A stretch of 64,000 nucleotides of DNA from Glaciecola blandensis (GTDB taxonomy: Bacteria > Pseudomonadota > Gammaproteobacteria > Enterobacterales > Alteromonadaceae), in assembly GCF_031846165.1 (NCBI RefSeq), contig NZ_JAVRIE010000006.1:62001-126000 (forward strand). Reading direction: 5' to 3'. The notes beneath the pieces are model-generated. The model saw only the letters and a list, made by a program, of their open reading frames with translations. It had not been told where the DNA came from and searched no databases. Every line of letters starts with the position of its first letter. The first letter of the stretch is position 1. The translations under genes and the position numbers were made by a program. This document shows, piece by piece, positions 1 through 7,828 of this stretch.

Positions 1-1
1 T

Positions 2-1747
2 CTCGGTCTGGACGAGAATAACGACGGTATCGACGACATTTACGTAAGCGATTTAGATACAGATAATGATGGACTGCTAAACTACCGTGATGTTGATAGT
101 GATGGCGATGGCATTGACGACAGCATTGAAGGAAACATAGATTCTGACGGCGATGGTATTCCAGATTATCTGGATACAGACTCTGATAACGATGGCATCG
201 ACGACAGCATTGAAGGTGTTGTTGATACAGATGGCGATGGCATACCAGACTATATCGACATAGATTCTGATAATGATGGTGTGGACGATAGTGAAGAAGG
301 TGCTATCGATACAGATGGCGATGGTATCTCAGATAATCGTGACACAGACTCTGACAATGATGGCATTTTGGATGCTGATGAGGCTGGGGACTTTAATAAC
401 GATGGAATAGATGATCGGATACAAGCTTTCAAGCAAGTCGAATCAGCCATTCGTGGTGCAGGTAATACTGGACTCGGCTTACTTGGTTTATTAGCTGCAT
501 TTGTTTTGGCTCGCAGAACAAAACACTCAAAAGTAGGAGCTGCCAAAATCAAACTTGAAAAACAGCATAGTAAGAGCAAAATGAAGGTGTTAATACTGTC
601 GGTACTTTTAACGTTGGGGTTTAACGTTAAGTCAGAAGAGAGTTGCATTGACGATACTAAGATGAACGATAGTTGTTGGTTCGCGAGCGGTGGTCTTGGG
701 GTTTCGTTACTAGCTCCAGACGAAAACAGTTCTGGGTTTAACACGATTGATGACATTGATAGTGCATTTAAATTTACTGCAGGCTATGTCATTAGTGAGC
801 ATTGGTTCGGTGAGATTAGCTACGCGAATCTTGGTCAAGCACAACTTGCACACGCTAATCCAACATTACCGCAGGACATGGAAATTGACTATTCAGCACT
901 TACAGCTAGCGCTGGTTATTGGTTGTTTGATAAGCAAGACGAATGGAACCTGTTTATAAGAGCTGGGTTAGGGGCCGTTAGCACTAAATCAAACTATGAG
1001 CAATTTCATGAAAAACAAAATTCAGTGCAGTTAATCGTAGGTCTAGGTGCTCAATGGCGTATTAACGAGCATTGGATTTTACGTGCAGAGTTTGATGGAT
1101 TAGAAAAAGACGCACGTTATGTGGGCTTGTCTATTGGTCGATTTTTTGGTTCAACAACCAAAAAAAACCATAGTAAAGCCGCTGCAGAATCGGTTGTTCA
1201 AGGGATAATTGAAAAACCAACGGCCGTTCAAACAGAAGAAATGCCCCGAGAAGTTGAAGCACTCATCGAAAAAGAAGAAGACTTTGTATCTTATATCAAT
1301 CACGACAACGACAGTGATGGCGTCTTAAATGAAGTTGACCAATGTCCAAACACTTTTAAAGGAAAAAATGTAAATAGTCTAGGTTGCGAGATATTAGAGG
1401 AGATAACACTGAACATTCAGTTTGATACTAGTTCGACTGAAATTAAGCAAGAGTATTTGTTACAACTATCAGAGGTAAGTGAAGTAATCGAACAGTATGA
1501 AAGCATCACTATTACTGTAGAAGGACATACTGATTCAGTCGGAAGTGTAAAAAATAATCAATTTCTATCTGAAAGTCGAGCGATTGCGGTTAAAAATAAA
1601 CTGGCTGAATTAACGGGACTAGATGATGAAAGCTTTAATGCGATAGGCTTAGGAGAATCTCTGCCAATTGTTGATAACGATATCCAAAAGATACGATACA
1701 AAAATCGGCGTGTTGTGATTAGAATTCAGACCAAAGAGGAGGTCTAG
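2..1747 (+). CDS. TSP3-repeat / OmpA-domain fusion protein (5' end off window)
   Basis: The reading frame is open from the left edge, so the start lies outside the window. The first ~130 codons are tandem Asp/Asn/Gly-rich calcium-binding repeats of thrombospondin type 3 type (pattern D-D-G-D-G-I-D-D). They end in a Gly-rich stretch, a hydrophobic helix and two Arg (about 455-525), which resembles a C-terminal sorting tail. In the same frame, Met at 581 opens a signal-peptide-like segment. This is followed by an OmpA-type beta-barrel, another TSP3 repeat (D-N-D-S-D-G-V, about 1300-1360) and a C-terminal OmpA peptidoglycan-binding domain with the motif EGHTDSVG and a final NRRV. Known: such domains anchor the outer membrane to peptidoglycan. 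Inferred: two proteins may have been fused by loss of a stop, or the downstream protein starts at 581. Likely outer membrane or surface. Confidence 0.8.
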   Translation, partial: LGLDENNDGIDDIYVSDLDTDNDGLLNYRDVDSDGDGIDDSIEGNIDSDGDGIPDYLDTDSDNDGIDDSIEGVVDTDGDGIPDYIDIDSDNDGVDDSEEGAIDTDGDGISDNRDTDSDNDGILDADEAGDFNNDGIDDRIQAFKQVESAIRGAGNTGLGLLGLLAAFVLARRTKHSKVGAAKIKLEKQHSKSKMKVLILSVLLTLGFNVKSEESCIDDTKMNDSCWFASGGLGVSLLAPDENSSGFNTIDDIDSAFKFTAGYVISEHWFGEISYANLGQAQLAHANPTLPQDMEIDYSALTASAGYWLFDKQDEWNLFIRAGLGAVSTKSNYEQFHEKQNSVQLIVGLGAQWRINEHWILRAEFDGLEKDARYVGLSIGRFFGSTTKKNHSKAAAESVVQGIIEKPTAVQTEEMPREVEALIEKEEDFVSYINHDNDSDGVLNEVDQCPNTFKGKNVNSLGCEILEEITLNIQFDTSSTEIKQEYLLQLSEVSEVIEQYESITITVEGHTDSVGSVKNNQFLSESRAIAVKNKLAELTGLDDESFNAIGLGESLPIVDNDIQKIRYKNRRVVIRIQTKEEV

Positions 1748-1802
1748 GGGTTTCTCTCTCGAAAGTTACCTAAAACAGCGCAAAAACATTTTACTTAAAG
1801 AG

Positions 1803-1839
1803 GCTCTGAAAATACCCTAACTAATGATTTTTTCAGAGC
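1803..1839. terminator. Bidirectional hairpin between convergent genes
   Basis: A 10-bp inverted repeat (GCTCTGAAAA / TTTTCAGAGC) with a 17-nt loop lies just after the OmpA-fusion stop. It has T-rich and A-rich flanks and faces a convergent gene. It is likely a transcription terminator. Confidence 0.5.
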
Positions 1840-1977
1840 TGTTAATTTCGCTCGGTGCGTTATATCGTCAATTTCCAAGCAAAAAAAAGCGCTATTTAGA
1901 CTCGTTTGTTTACACTCTCAAGAAATGGCAATGGTGACTATCTCGAAGTATTTAAGCAAATTAGACCATTGCAATTA

Positions 1978-2433
1978 TCACGGATTAATACGGTGACCAT
2001 AACTTAAGGCCCTAGTTACAACATACTTGTCATCTAATGACTGCCAAATCATGGTGAAATCTGCCTTGCCCTCGCAAACGTCAGTATCAAAGGAACAAAA
2101 TATGTGTGTCCCTTGTGTGATGGCGCCAAACGATTTTATGGGAAACACCTGAAATGATTCAGGTAGCAATTTTCGATAAAAGTTACCACATACATTATTT
2201 TTTGTGTTGACAATCATCGATGCCCTGTCCCATGTCACTCCTCCATTGTCATGATAGAACTCAATGTCTTGTGCAAAGAAGGACCTATGCTTCTCCAGTT
2301 CATTCTTATCTGCGCATTTATTAAAGGAATCAAATAGGTCATGGTCAGCTTGTCTCATTTTATCCTCTAGGTCTAAATCGGCCACCACATTTAGACTGAG
2401 TATAGATAACACTAAAGTAAAAAAAAATTTCAT
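1978..2433 (-). CDS. Small secreted protein, DUF4440/SnoaL-like (NTF2 fold)
   Basis: 151 residues with a clear N-terminal signal peptide (MKFFFTLVLSILSLNVVA). The mature part has the layout of DUF4440/SnoaL-like NTF2-fold proteins: an N-terminal helix (about 25-50), a conserved 'fF..D..f.hd.G' segment near residues 53-65, then strands ending in a conserved Tyr-Gly-His near the C-terminus. Related proteins bind or turn over small ligands, but most have no known substrate. Two pairs of Cys may form disulfides in the periplasm. It is a single gene with a convergent neighbour upstream in the window. The family is inferred from pattern only. Confidence 0.6.
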   Translation of the reverse strand: MKFFFTLVLSILSLNVVADLDLEDKMRQADHDLFDSFNKCADKNELEKHRSFFAQDIEFYHDNGGVTWDRASMIVNTKNNVCGNFYRKLLPESFQVFPIKSFGAITQGTHIFCSFDTDVCEGKADFTMIWQSLDDKYVVTRALSYGHRINP

Positions 2434-2583
2434 TGTGGGGCCTTTTTGCGAATTAAAGATTGCCGCAGAGACTATATGACCTATTTAATAAAGTGAAGAT
2501 CAAACTTGTAAGCGAACATTACCTAGATTTGGATAGATACATACCTGCTAAATTATCAGGCTTTATTACTAACGGACAATTGC

Positions 2584-3390
2584 CTACCAATTGGGGGCAA
2601 ATTCAGGATCAATTAGCCTTTGGCCTGTATCTAGTTTAGCGATAGCAGCCATATCTTCTGGCGTTAAGCGCAGCTCGCTCGCCTCTAAATTTTCTTGTAA
2701 ATGCTCCTTGCTTGTCGAGGCAGGGATCGTGGCGATGTTTTGTTGCATCTGCCAAGCTAAGGCAATCTGCGCGACTGATTTATCGTACTTTGTTGCTAGC
2801 GCTTTTAGTACATCATCATCTAAAATCTGTTTGTTACCTAATGGCATGTAACCTACAACATCTACACCATTGGTTTGGCAATAGTTAACTAGGTGCTGAT
2901 TTTGAAAATACGGATGTACTTCGACTTGATTGATCTCTATTGATTCTTTACCAATACAAGCAAAAGCTTGCTCTAACAATTGCGGCGTGAAGTTTGATAC
3001 ACCGATAGCCCGAGTCATTCCTTTAAACTTACAATTGTTTAGCTCGGTCATGTAATCTTTCATCGCCACTTTGTCTTTGGGTGATGGCCAGTGAATCAGT
3101 AACAAGTCGACGTAGTCAGTTTGCAATTTCTCAAGACTCTTTTCAACGCTTGCCATGAACTTGTCCGGATGAAGATTATCTATCCACACTTTGGTGGTGA
3201 TAAAAATATCTTCACGTTTAATTGATGAGTCAGCAATCGCTTGACCCACTTCTGCTTCATTATCATAGATTTGAGCCGTGTCGATGTGTCTGAAGCCTAA
3301 ATCAAGGGCATGATGAATAGCCTGAGTGAGCTGTGAACCACTAAGACGAAATGTACCGAGGCCCATGGAGGGCATTTGAAGATTGCTCAT
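2584..3390 (-). CDS. dkgB: Aldo/keto reductase, DkgB-like
   Basis: 268 residues, the same size as DkgB-type 2,5-diketo-D-gluconate reductases. The aldo-keto reductase active-site tetrad is visible as Asp37, Tyr42 (HIDTAQIYDNE), Lys67 (TTKVW) and His100 (LLLIHWPSP). A C-terminal NADPH-binding pattern is also present (IPASTSKEHLQENLEA). The enzyme reduces aldehydes and ketones with NADPH in the cytoplasm; methylglyoxal and beta-keto esters are typical substrates in the family. The gene stands alone. The exact substrate and the dkgB name are assigned by similarity only. Confidence 0.85.
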   Translation of the reverse strand: MSNLQMPSMGLGTFRLSGSQLTQAIHHALDLGFRHIDTAQIYDNEAEVGQAIADSSIKREDIFITTKVWIDNLHPDKFMASVEKSLEKLQTDYVDLLLIHWPSPKDKVAMKDYMTELNNCKFKGMTRAIGVSNFTPQLLEQAFACIGKESIEINQVEVHPYFQNQHLVNYCQTNGVDVVGYMPLGNKQILDDDVLKALATKYDKSVAQIALAWQMQQNIATIPASTSKEHLQENLEASELRLTPEDMAAIAKLDTGQRLIDPEFAPNW

Positions 3391-3595
3391 ATTTGTCTCT
3401 CCTTTTTGTAAATAACAATCAAGAGATGAAAGAACTATGCCAGAGTGAAGCTACTGATTCCTATGATAATTGTCTTTTAGCACTTAGCGTCCTTGTAATT
3501 TTTACGCAGTCTCTTATGTACATTTTTCACATGAAAATATGACCTTTCACCAATCCATACCTGTATACTCCCTATTCACTTCAACTAGGAACGCT

Positions 3596-4270
3596 ATGAA
3601 ATATTCTTATGTACTTTTTGATGCCGACGAAACCTTATTTCGTTTCGACATCATGGCTGGATTGACCGCTCTTTTTGCCTCTTACGATATTATTTTTACT
3701 GAAGCTGATTATCATCATTATCAAAAGACGAACAAAAGTCTCTGGCTAGATTATCAGGACGGCAAAATCACGGCTGAACATCTACAAATTACTCGCTTCA
3801 CAGAATGGTCAAAAAAGTTAAATGTACCCGCCAAAGAGCTGAATGATAAATTTCTGGATGCGATGGCTGAAATTTGCGTTCCCTTGCCCGGTGCCAGTTC
3901 ATTGTTAAACAAGCTCCATAAAGTCGCTCGTTTAGGCATTATTACCAACGGCTTTGCTCGTATGCAGCGAAAACGCCTTGCGCATACCGGTTTTCAAGAT
4001 TTTTTTGAATGGCTAGTCATATCTGAAATTGTTGGCACACCGAAGCCCGACATTGCCATTTTCGAACATACCTTTGAGCTAATGGGCCACCCCCCTAAAG
4101 AGGATATTCTAATGGTCGGTGATACCGCTTCGAGTGATATTTTAGGTGGTATGAATGCAGGTATTGATACTTGTTGGTTGCAGCACCCAGGAGAGGAACT
4201 GCCTGAAGGAATAAAACCAACTCACCAAGTGCGCACCTTAGCGGAGCTAGAGGCCTTGTTGGCTCTATAA
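3596..4270 (+). CDS. yjjG: HAD-type pyrimidine 5'-nucleotidase YjjG
   Basis: HAD superfamily phosphatase. Motif I is FDADETLF (nucleophile Asp9, acid Asp11), motif II the Thr of IITNG, motif III the Lys of GTPKPD, and motif IV MVGDTASSD. The family member YjjG dephosphorylates dUMP, UMP and dTMP as well as non-canonical pyrimidine nucleotides. I chose the ATG at 3596 because AGGAA precedes it and the HAD motif begins at once. An upstream in-frame ATG at 3539 would add 19 residues without family character. 224 residues, cytoplasmic. Confidence 0.85.
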   Translation: MKYSYVLFDADETLFRFDIMAGLTALFASYDIIFTEADYHHYQKTNKSLWLDYQDGKITAEHLQITRFTEWSKKLNVPAKELNDKFLDAMAEICVPLPGASSLLNKLHKVARLGIITNGFARMQRKRLAHTGFQDFFEWLVISEIVGTPKPDIAIFEHTFELMGHPPKEDILMVGDTASSDILGGMNAGIDTCWLQHPGEELPEGIKPTHQVRTLAELEALLAL

Positions 4271-4317
4271 CAATTAACGTCGCTACACAAAGGAACTGCT
4301 GCGCAAGGGAGCTCTAG

Positions 4318-5268
4318 TTAGGCTCCTTTGATCGGTAATACCTTTTTACCCAGTACGAAAACGACAAAGGCTAACAAGCCTGCCAAAATACCTACCAAAC
4401 CATTCAGCGCGATACCGGTAACAGAACCAACCAAATTTCCAATACTTGGATACACAGAAACGACTTCAATGGAATGCTCTACAATGTGATGTAGCGCAGG
4501 AATACCGTGTGCGATTATGCCTCCACCAACCAAAAACATGGCTGCAGTACCGACTATCGCTAGGGTCTTCATTAGAATTGGTGCGAAACGCAGAAGCGCT
4601 CGGCCACAGGCACGTTGAAGCTTGTCGAAGTTTCCGCTAAGCGATTTACGTAAGAGGTATAAACCAAAATCATCGATTTTCACAATCAAAGCGACAAAGC
4701 CATAAACACCAACAGTGAAAACAATACTCATCAAAGACAGCACAGCAATTTGAGTGCTGAATGGCTCTGCCTGAACCGTTCCTAATATAATCACAATAAT
4801 TTCGGCACTGAGCACAAAATCGGTCAGGATGGCCCCTTTAATTTTGTCTTTCTCAAGCTCAGCTAAATTAACGCTCGGATCAGCTAGCGCATTCAGTTTT
4901 TCTAAATGGGCTTGTTCTTCGGCATGTTTGTCTGCGGTAAATTTATGTAAAAGTTTTTCAATACCCTCAAAGCACAAGTAAAGGCCACCAGCAATTAATA
5001 GATAAGTGACTAACCAAGGCACAAAATAGCTGATCAAAAGCGCACTTGGCACCAAAATCAGCTTATTCAAAAAGGAACCTTTTGCTACCGCCCAAACAAC
5101 GGGAAGCTCTCGTTCGGCTTTTACGCCTGACACTTGTTCGGCATTGAGCGCTAAGTCATCACCAAGTACGCCAGCAGTTTTCTTAGCTGCAACCTTGGAC
5201 AGAATTGCCACGTCATCCAAAACGGTGGCGATATCATCTAACAATGTGAGTAAATTCGCGGCCGGAAT
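4318..5268 (-). CDS. yedI: DUF808 (YedI-like) inner membrane protein, apparent ATT start
   Basis: DUF808/YedI family membrane protein of unknown function. The N-terminal soluble part is strongly conserved (LTLLDDIATVLDD, then KKTAGVLGDDLALNA), and about seven hydrophobic helices follow. The frame has no ATG or GTG at the family N-terminus. The first standard start codon is a TTG at 5244 that would cut off the conserved N-terminal residues. The segment upstream reads PAANLLTL in frame, matching the family N-terminus, and AGGAG lies 7 nt before an ATT codon at 5268. ATT is therefore the best-placed start, although a sequence error at this codon is possible. It lies upstream of and close to hslO but is transcribed away from it, so the genes run in series on the minus strand. 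Confidence 0.85.
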   Translation of the reverse strand: MPAANLLTLLDDIATVLDDVAILSKVAAKKTAGVLGDDLALNAEQVSGVKAERELPVVWAVAKGSFLNKLILVPSALLISYFVPWLVTYLLIAGGLYLCFEGIEKLLHKFTADKHAEEQAHLEKLNALADPSVNLAELEKDKIKGAILTDFVLSAEIIVIILGTVQAEPFSTQIAVLSLMSIVFTVGVYGFVALIVKIDDFGLYLLRKSLSGNFDKLQRACGRALLRFAPILMKTLAIVGTAAMFLVGGGIIAHGIPALHHIVEHSIEVVSVYPSIGNLVGSVTGIALNGLVGILAGLLAFVVFVLGKKVLPIKGA

Positions 5269-5275
5269 AATCCTT

Positions 5276-5280
5276 CTCCT
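5276..5280 (-). promoter_or_regulatory. Ribosome binding site deciding the ATT start
   Basis: A perfect AGGAG on the minus strand sits 7 nt before the ATT at 5268 and 31 nt before the TTG at 5244. The spacing only fits the ATT (or the adjacent ATT at 5271). Confidence 0.6.
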
Positions 5281-5299
5281 TTAAAACAGCAATTGTTTA

Positions 5300-6196
5300 T
5301 TAGTGCTTACTATCGTCAGCTGGCATATTTTGCGAATGAATATTTTCAATATCGATAGCATCAAAGCGATATTCGGTATGGCAAAACTGACAGTTCATGA
5401 CTACGGCACCTTCTTCTGCAACGATGCTCAGTAACTCACTTTTAGCAACATTTTGCAACGAAACAGCACTGCGCTGTCTAGAACAATCACAACTAAAAAC
5501 AACTGGCTGTGGCTCGTACAGGCGCACCTTTTCTTCATGATATAAACGATGCAGTATTTGCTCAGTCGATAAATGGAAAAGCTCTTCGTTTTTCAACGTA
5601 CTCATTAAGTGACCCAAGTGATCGAAGTCTGGGTTGTCGTGAGCCTGACTTGTTTCACTGGATTCAGGTATAACTTGTAGCAACATGCCACCAGCGAAGG
5701 CTGTCTCTTTTTCCCTGCTGGTTCTTAGGGAAACTTTAGTTAACAATTGCTCTGATTGTAAAAAATAATCTTCTAAACACTCGGCCAAGGTCGGTTTGTC
5801 GAGAGCAACGATACCTTGGTAACGTTCGCCTTCGTCGGGGGCTAAGGTAATTGCCAAATATCCTTTGCGAAACAATGCCGCAAATTCAGTGGGTAATTTT
5901 ACTTTCTCATCCCAGCGAGCGACTCCGCGCAGTTTCTGGTCATGCGTACCGTTAATAACTGCATACTTTACCGAGCCCTCACTTTGAATCTGCATCGAAA
6001 CTTCGCCTTCAAATTTCAGGGTAGCAGTCAGTAAACTTGCGGCAGCCATTAACTCGCCCAAGAGATCTTGAATGATTGGCGGGTAATGGTACGAATCTAA
6101 AATATGTTGATAGCTTTCTTGTAAACGCACAAGTTCGCCACGTACATTTCGTCCTTCAAATAGGAAACGGTCTAGTTGGTCTTGCTGAACGGTCAT
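5300..6196 (-). CDS. hslO: Redox-regulated chaperone Hsp33
   Basis: 298 residues, typical for Hsp33. The C-terminal zinc-binding redox switch is intact: Cys236-X-Cys238 and Cys269-X2-Cys272. In the known mechanism, oxidation releases zinc, forms two disulfides and unfolds the linker, turning the protein into an ATP-independent holdase that protects proteins during oxidative or bleach stress. The N-terminal substrate-binding fold is recognisable (residues 8-180, with motifs DLLGELMAAASLL and YQGIVAL). It lies 46 bp downstream of hslR on the same strand, as in enterobacteria, so the two probably form a stress operon. Confidence 0.97.
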   Translation of the reverse strand: MTVQQDQLDRFLFEGRNVRGELVRLQESYQHILDSYHYPPIIQDLLGELMAAASLLTATLKFEGEVSMQIQSEGSVKYAVINGTHDQKLRGVARWDEKVKLPTEFAALFRKGYLAITLAPDEGERYQGIVALDKPTLAECLEDYFLQSEQLLTKVSLRTSREKETAFAGGMLLQVIPESSETSQAHDNPDFDHLGHLMSTLKNEELFHLSTEQILHRLYHEEKVRLYEPQPVVFSCDCSRQRSAVSLQNVAKSELLSIVAEEGAVVMNCQFCHTEYRFDAIDIENIHSQNMPADDSKH

Positions 6197-6242
6197 AATT
6201 CTCTTCTTAAATCGATGATATCTTCACTGGAGGGAAGATGTA

Positions 6243-6683
6243 TTATTGGTGCTTGAACTTAATAATTTGGCGACGCTGCTTTTTATCAGGCCTTGCGTCT
6301 GGCCTTGGGCTATGAAAGACACTCAGCTTTCTGGCTGCCGCATTCTTTTCTCTTAAAGCAATACTTTCAGGCGTTTCTTCATACATTAGTTGAGCCAATG
6401 CCGCGCCACGTCGTTGCCCATTTACCTCTTTCACAATCACGGTTTTTAGGTCAAAGCCGGCAGGAACCACAATGGTTGCGCCGAGTTCCACTACCTTGCT
6501 TGGTTTTGAACGCTGTTTATTATACTGAACCTTACCTGATTGCACCAATTCTCGTGCGATTGATCGCGTTTTACAAAACCTTGCTGCCCATAACCACTTA
6601 TCGATGCGCACATCGTCTTTGTTATCTGCGGCGGTATTTTTTTGCTCTTTTTTTTGCTTCAATGCACTTTTCTGTTTTTTCAT
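6243..6683 (-). CDS. hslR: Ribosome-associated heat shock protein Hsp15
   Basis: 146 residues with an S4 RNA-binding domain at about 25-90 (VRIDKWLWAARFCKTRS, then SGKVQYNKQRSKPS). Hsp15 binds 50S subunits that carry a peptidyl-tRNA after abortive translation and helps to recycle them. Both ends are very Lys/Arg/Gln-rich (MKKQKSALKQKKEQK), slightly more so than in enterobacterial homologues. It is the first gene of the hslR-hslO pair and is divergent from the gsp operon. Confidence 0.95.
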   Translation of the reverse strand: MKKQKSALKQKKEQKNTAADNKDDVRIDKWLWAARFCKTRSIARELVQSGKVQYNKQRSKPSKVVELGATIVVPAGFDLKTVIVKEVNGQRRGAALAQLMYEETPESIALREKNAAARKLSVFHSPRPDARPDKKQRRQIIKFKHQ

Positions 6684-6787
6684 TGTCTCTTAATTATAAA
6701 ATTTTAATTACATATGCTCTTTACTGTTGTTCACAGTAGCCTGACTAGTTATGATGGTCGACTCAGTGTGTTATCTTAGTAATTTAA

Positions 6788-6816
6788 CTGACAAAATCAT
6801 AGCTTGCTCTTAAAAT
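6788..6816 (+). promoter_or_regulatory. Probable sigma-70 promoter of the gsp operon
   Basis: CTGACA (6788-6793) and TAAAAT (6811-6816) are separated by 17 bp, close to the sigma-70 consensus. They lie 42 bp before the gspC start and would drive the whole gsp operon. Sequence match only. Confidence 0.5.
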
Positions 6817-6858
6817 TTAGCATTAGCGTAATAGCCAATTAACCACAGCAAAGAGAAC

Positions 6859-7812
6859 ATGACAGCAACCAATTTATCATTGCAACCTGCAACGAAGTTT
6901 TACAGTCAACACCAAAACAAAATCATCTTTGTTGTGGTCGTGTTGCTTGCTTTGTATCTGTTGGCTTTTGCAGCTGAACTCACTTGGCGAATGATTCCAC
7001 AAGCTGATGTTAAATCTCAGAATTCGTTTCAAACAACAACAGGCAATTCTGGCCAACTATCATCACGATTTGATGTTGCACCACTGACCAAAATTAATTT
7101 ATTTGGCAACCCTGAAGCAAAACCTGTCGCGGTGGTACAAACCGAAGTCACAGATGTACCAGAAACTAGCCTCAACTTAACATTGACTGGCGTTGTTTCT
7201 AGCACAAACCCTAAAGTGGGGGCGGCTATAGTAGAAAACAATGGTAAGCAAAATACCTATGGCATAGGTGATAAAATAGATGGGACTAACGCAACCTTAG
7301 ATGAGATATTTGTCGACCGCGTTATTATAAAAAACCGTCTAAATCGTGAGACTCTCATGCTCGACGGTGTCGACTTCGATGAAGCTAATCAACGCAGACA
7401 ACAGGCAATGCAAGAGCAGTCCTCTAACCAAGGCCAAGTAGTCGCAACCCCACAAGGTCCCGTTGAATTGAGAATGCCTGAGCGCCAAGGTGAAAGTGCC
7501 AGAGCATTGCGTGAAAAGTTACGCGAATCACCTTCCAGTTTTACTGATTTCATTGCCATAAACCCACACGCACCAGATGGCGACCTCATTGGTTACCGAG
7601 TGTCTCCTGGAAAAGAACCCGCGTTCTTTAACGAAGTGGGCTTGAAAGCAGGCGATGTTATTACACAAATCAATGGGATCGACCTAACTGATCCGCAACA
7701 AGCATTTGAAGCAATAGCCATTCTCAGAGAAGCACAATCGTTACAATTGGAAGTGCTTAGAGGCGATGAGGCTTTGTCACTTGATATCGACATACCGTCG
7801 TCTGAAGAATAA
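6859..7812 (+). CDS. gspC: Type II secretion protein GspC
   Basis: 317 residues. There is one N-terminal membrane helix (about 21-40), then the homology-region domain (about 75-165, with FGNPEAKP and LTLTGVVSS) and a C-terminal PDZ domain (about 215-310, with GYRVSPGKEPAFFNEVGLKAGD). GspC links the inner-membrane platform to the secretin GspD in the periplasm and helps to select substrates. It is the first gene of a twelve-gene gsp operon. A Gln-rich linker joins the two periplasmic domains (QRRQQAMQEQSS). Confidence 0.96.
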   Translation: MTATNLSLQPATKFYSQHQNKIIFVVVVLLALYLLAFAAELTWRMIPQADVKSQNSFQTTTGNSGQLSSRFDVAPLTKINLFGNPEAKPVAVVQTEVTDVPETSLNLTLTGVVSSTNPKVGAAIVENNGKQNTYGIGDKIDGTNATLDEIFVDRVIIKNRLNRETLMLDGVDFDEANQRRQQAMQEQSSNQGQVVATPQGPVELRMPERQGESARALREKLRESPSSFTDFIAINPHAPDGDLIGYRVSPGKEPAFFNEVGLKAGDVITQINGIDLTDPQQAFEAIAILREAQSLQLEVLRGDEALSLDIDIPSSEE

Positions 7813-7828
7813 ACAAAAGGGTAGTATT

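Noticed and set aside
250..756. A 168-codon minus-strand frame opposite the TSP3 repeats
   Set aside because: It is the mirror of Asp-rich repeat codons (giving Ser/Pro-rich protein) and has no family pattern.
3351..3542. A 63-codon plus-strand frame between dkgB and yjjG
   Set aside because: Overlaps the dkgB start, lacks a good ribosome site, and no pattern is seen.
6293..6739. A 148-codon plus-strand frame opposite hslR
   Set aside because: It covers hslR and part of its upstream region on the other strand; hslR is clearly the real gene.
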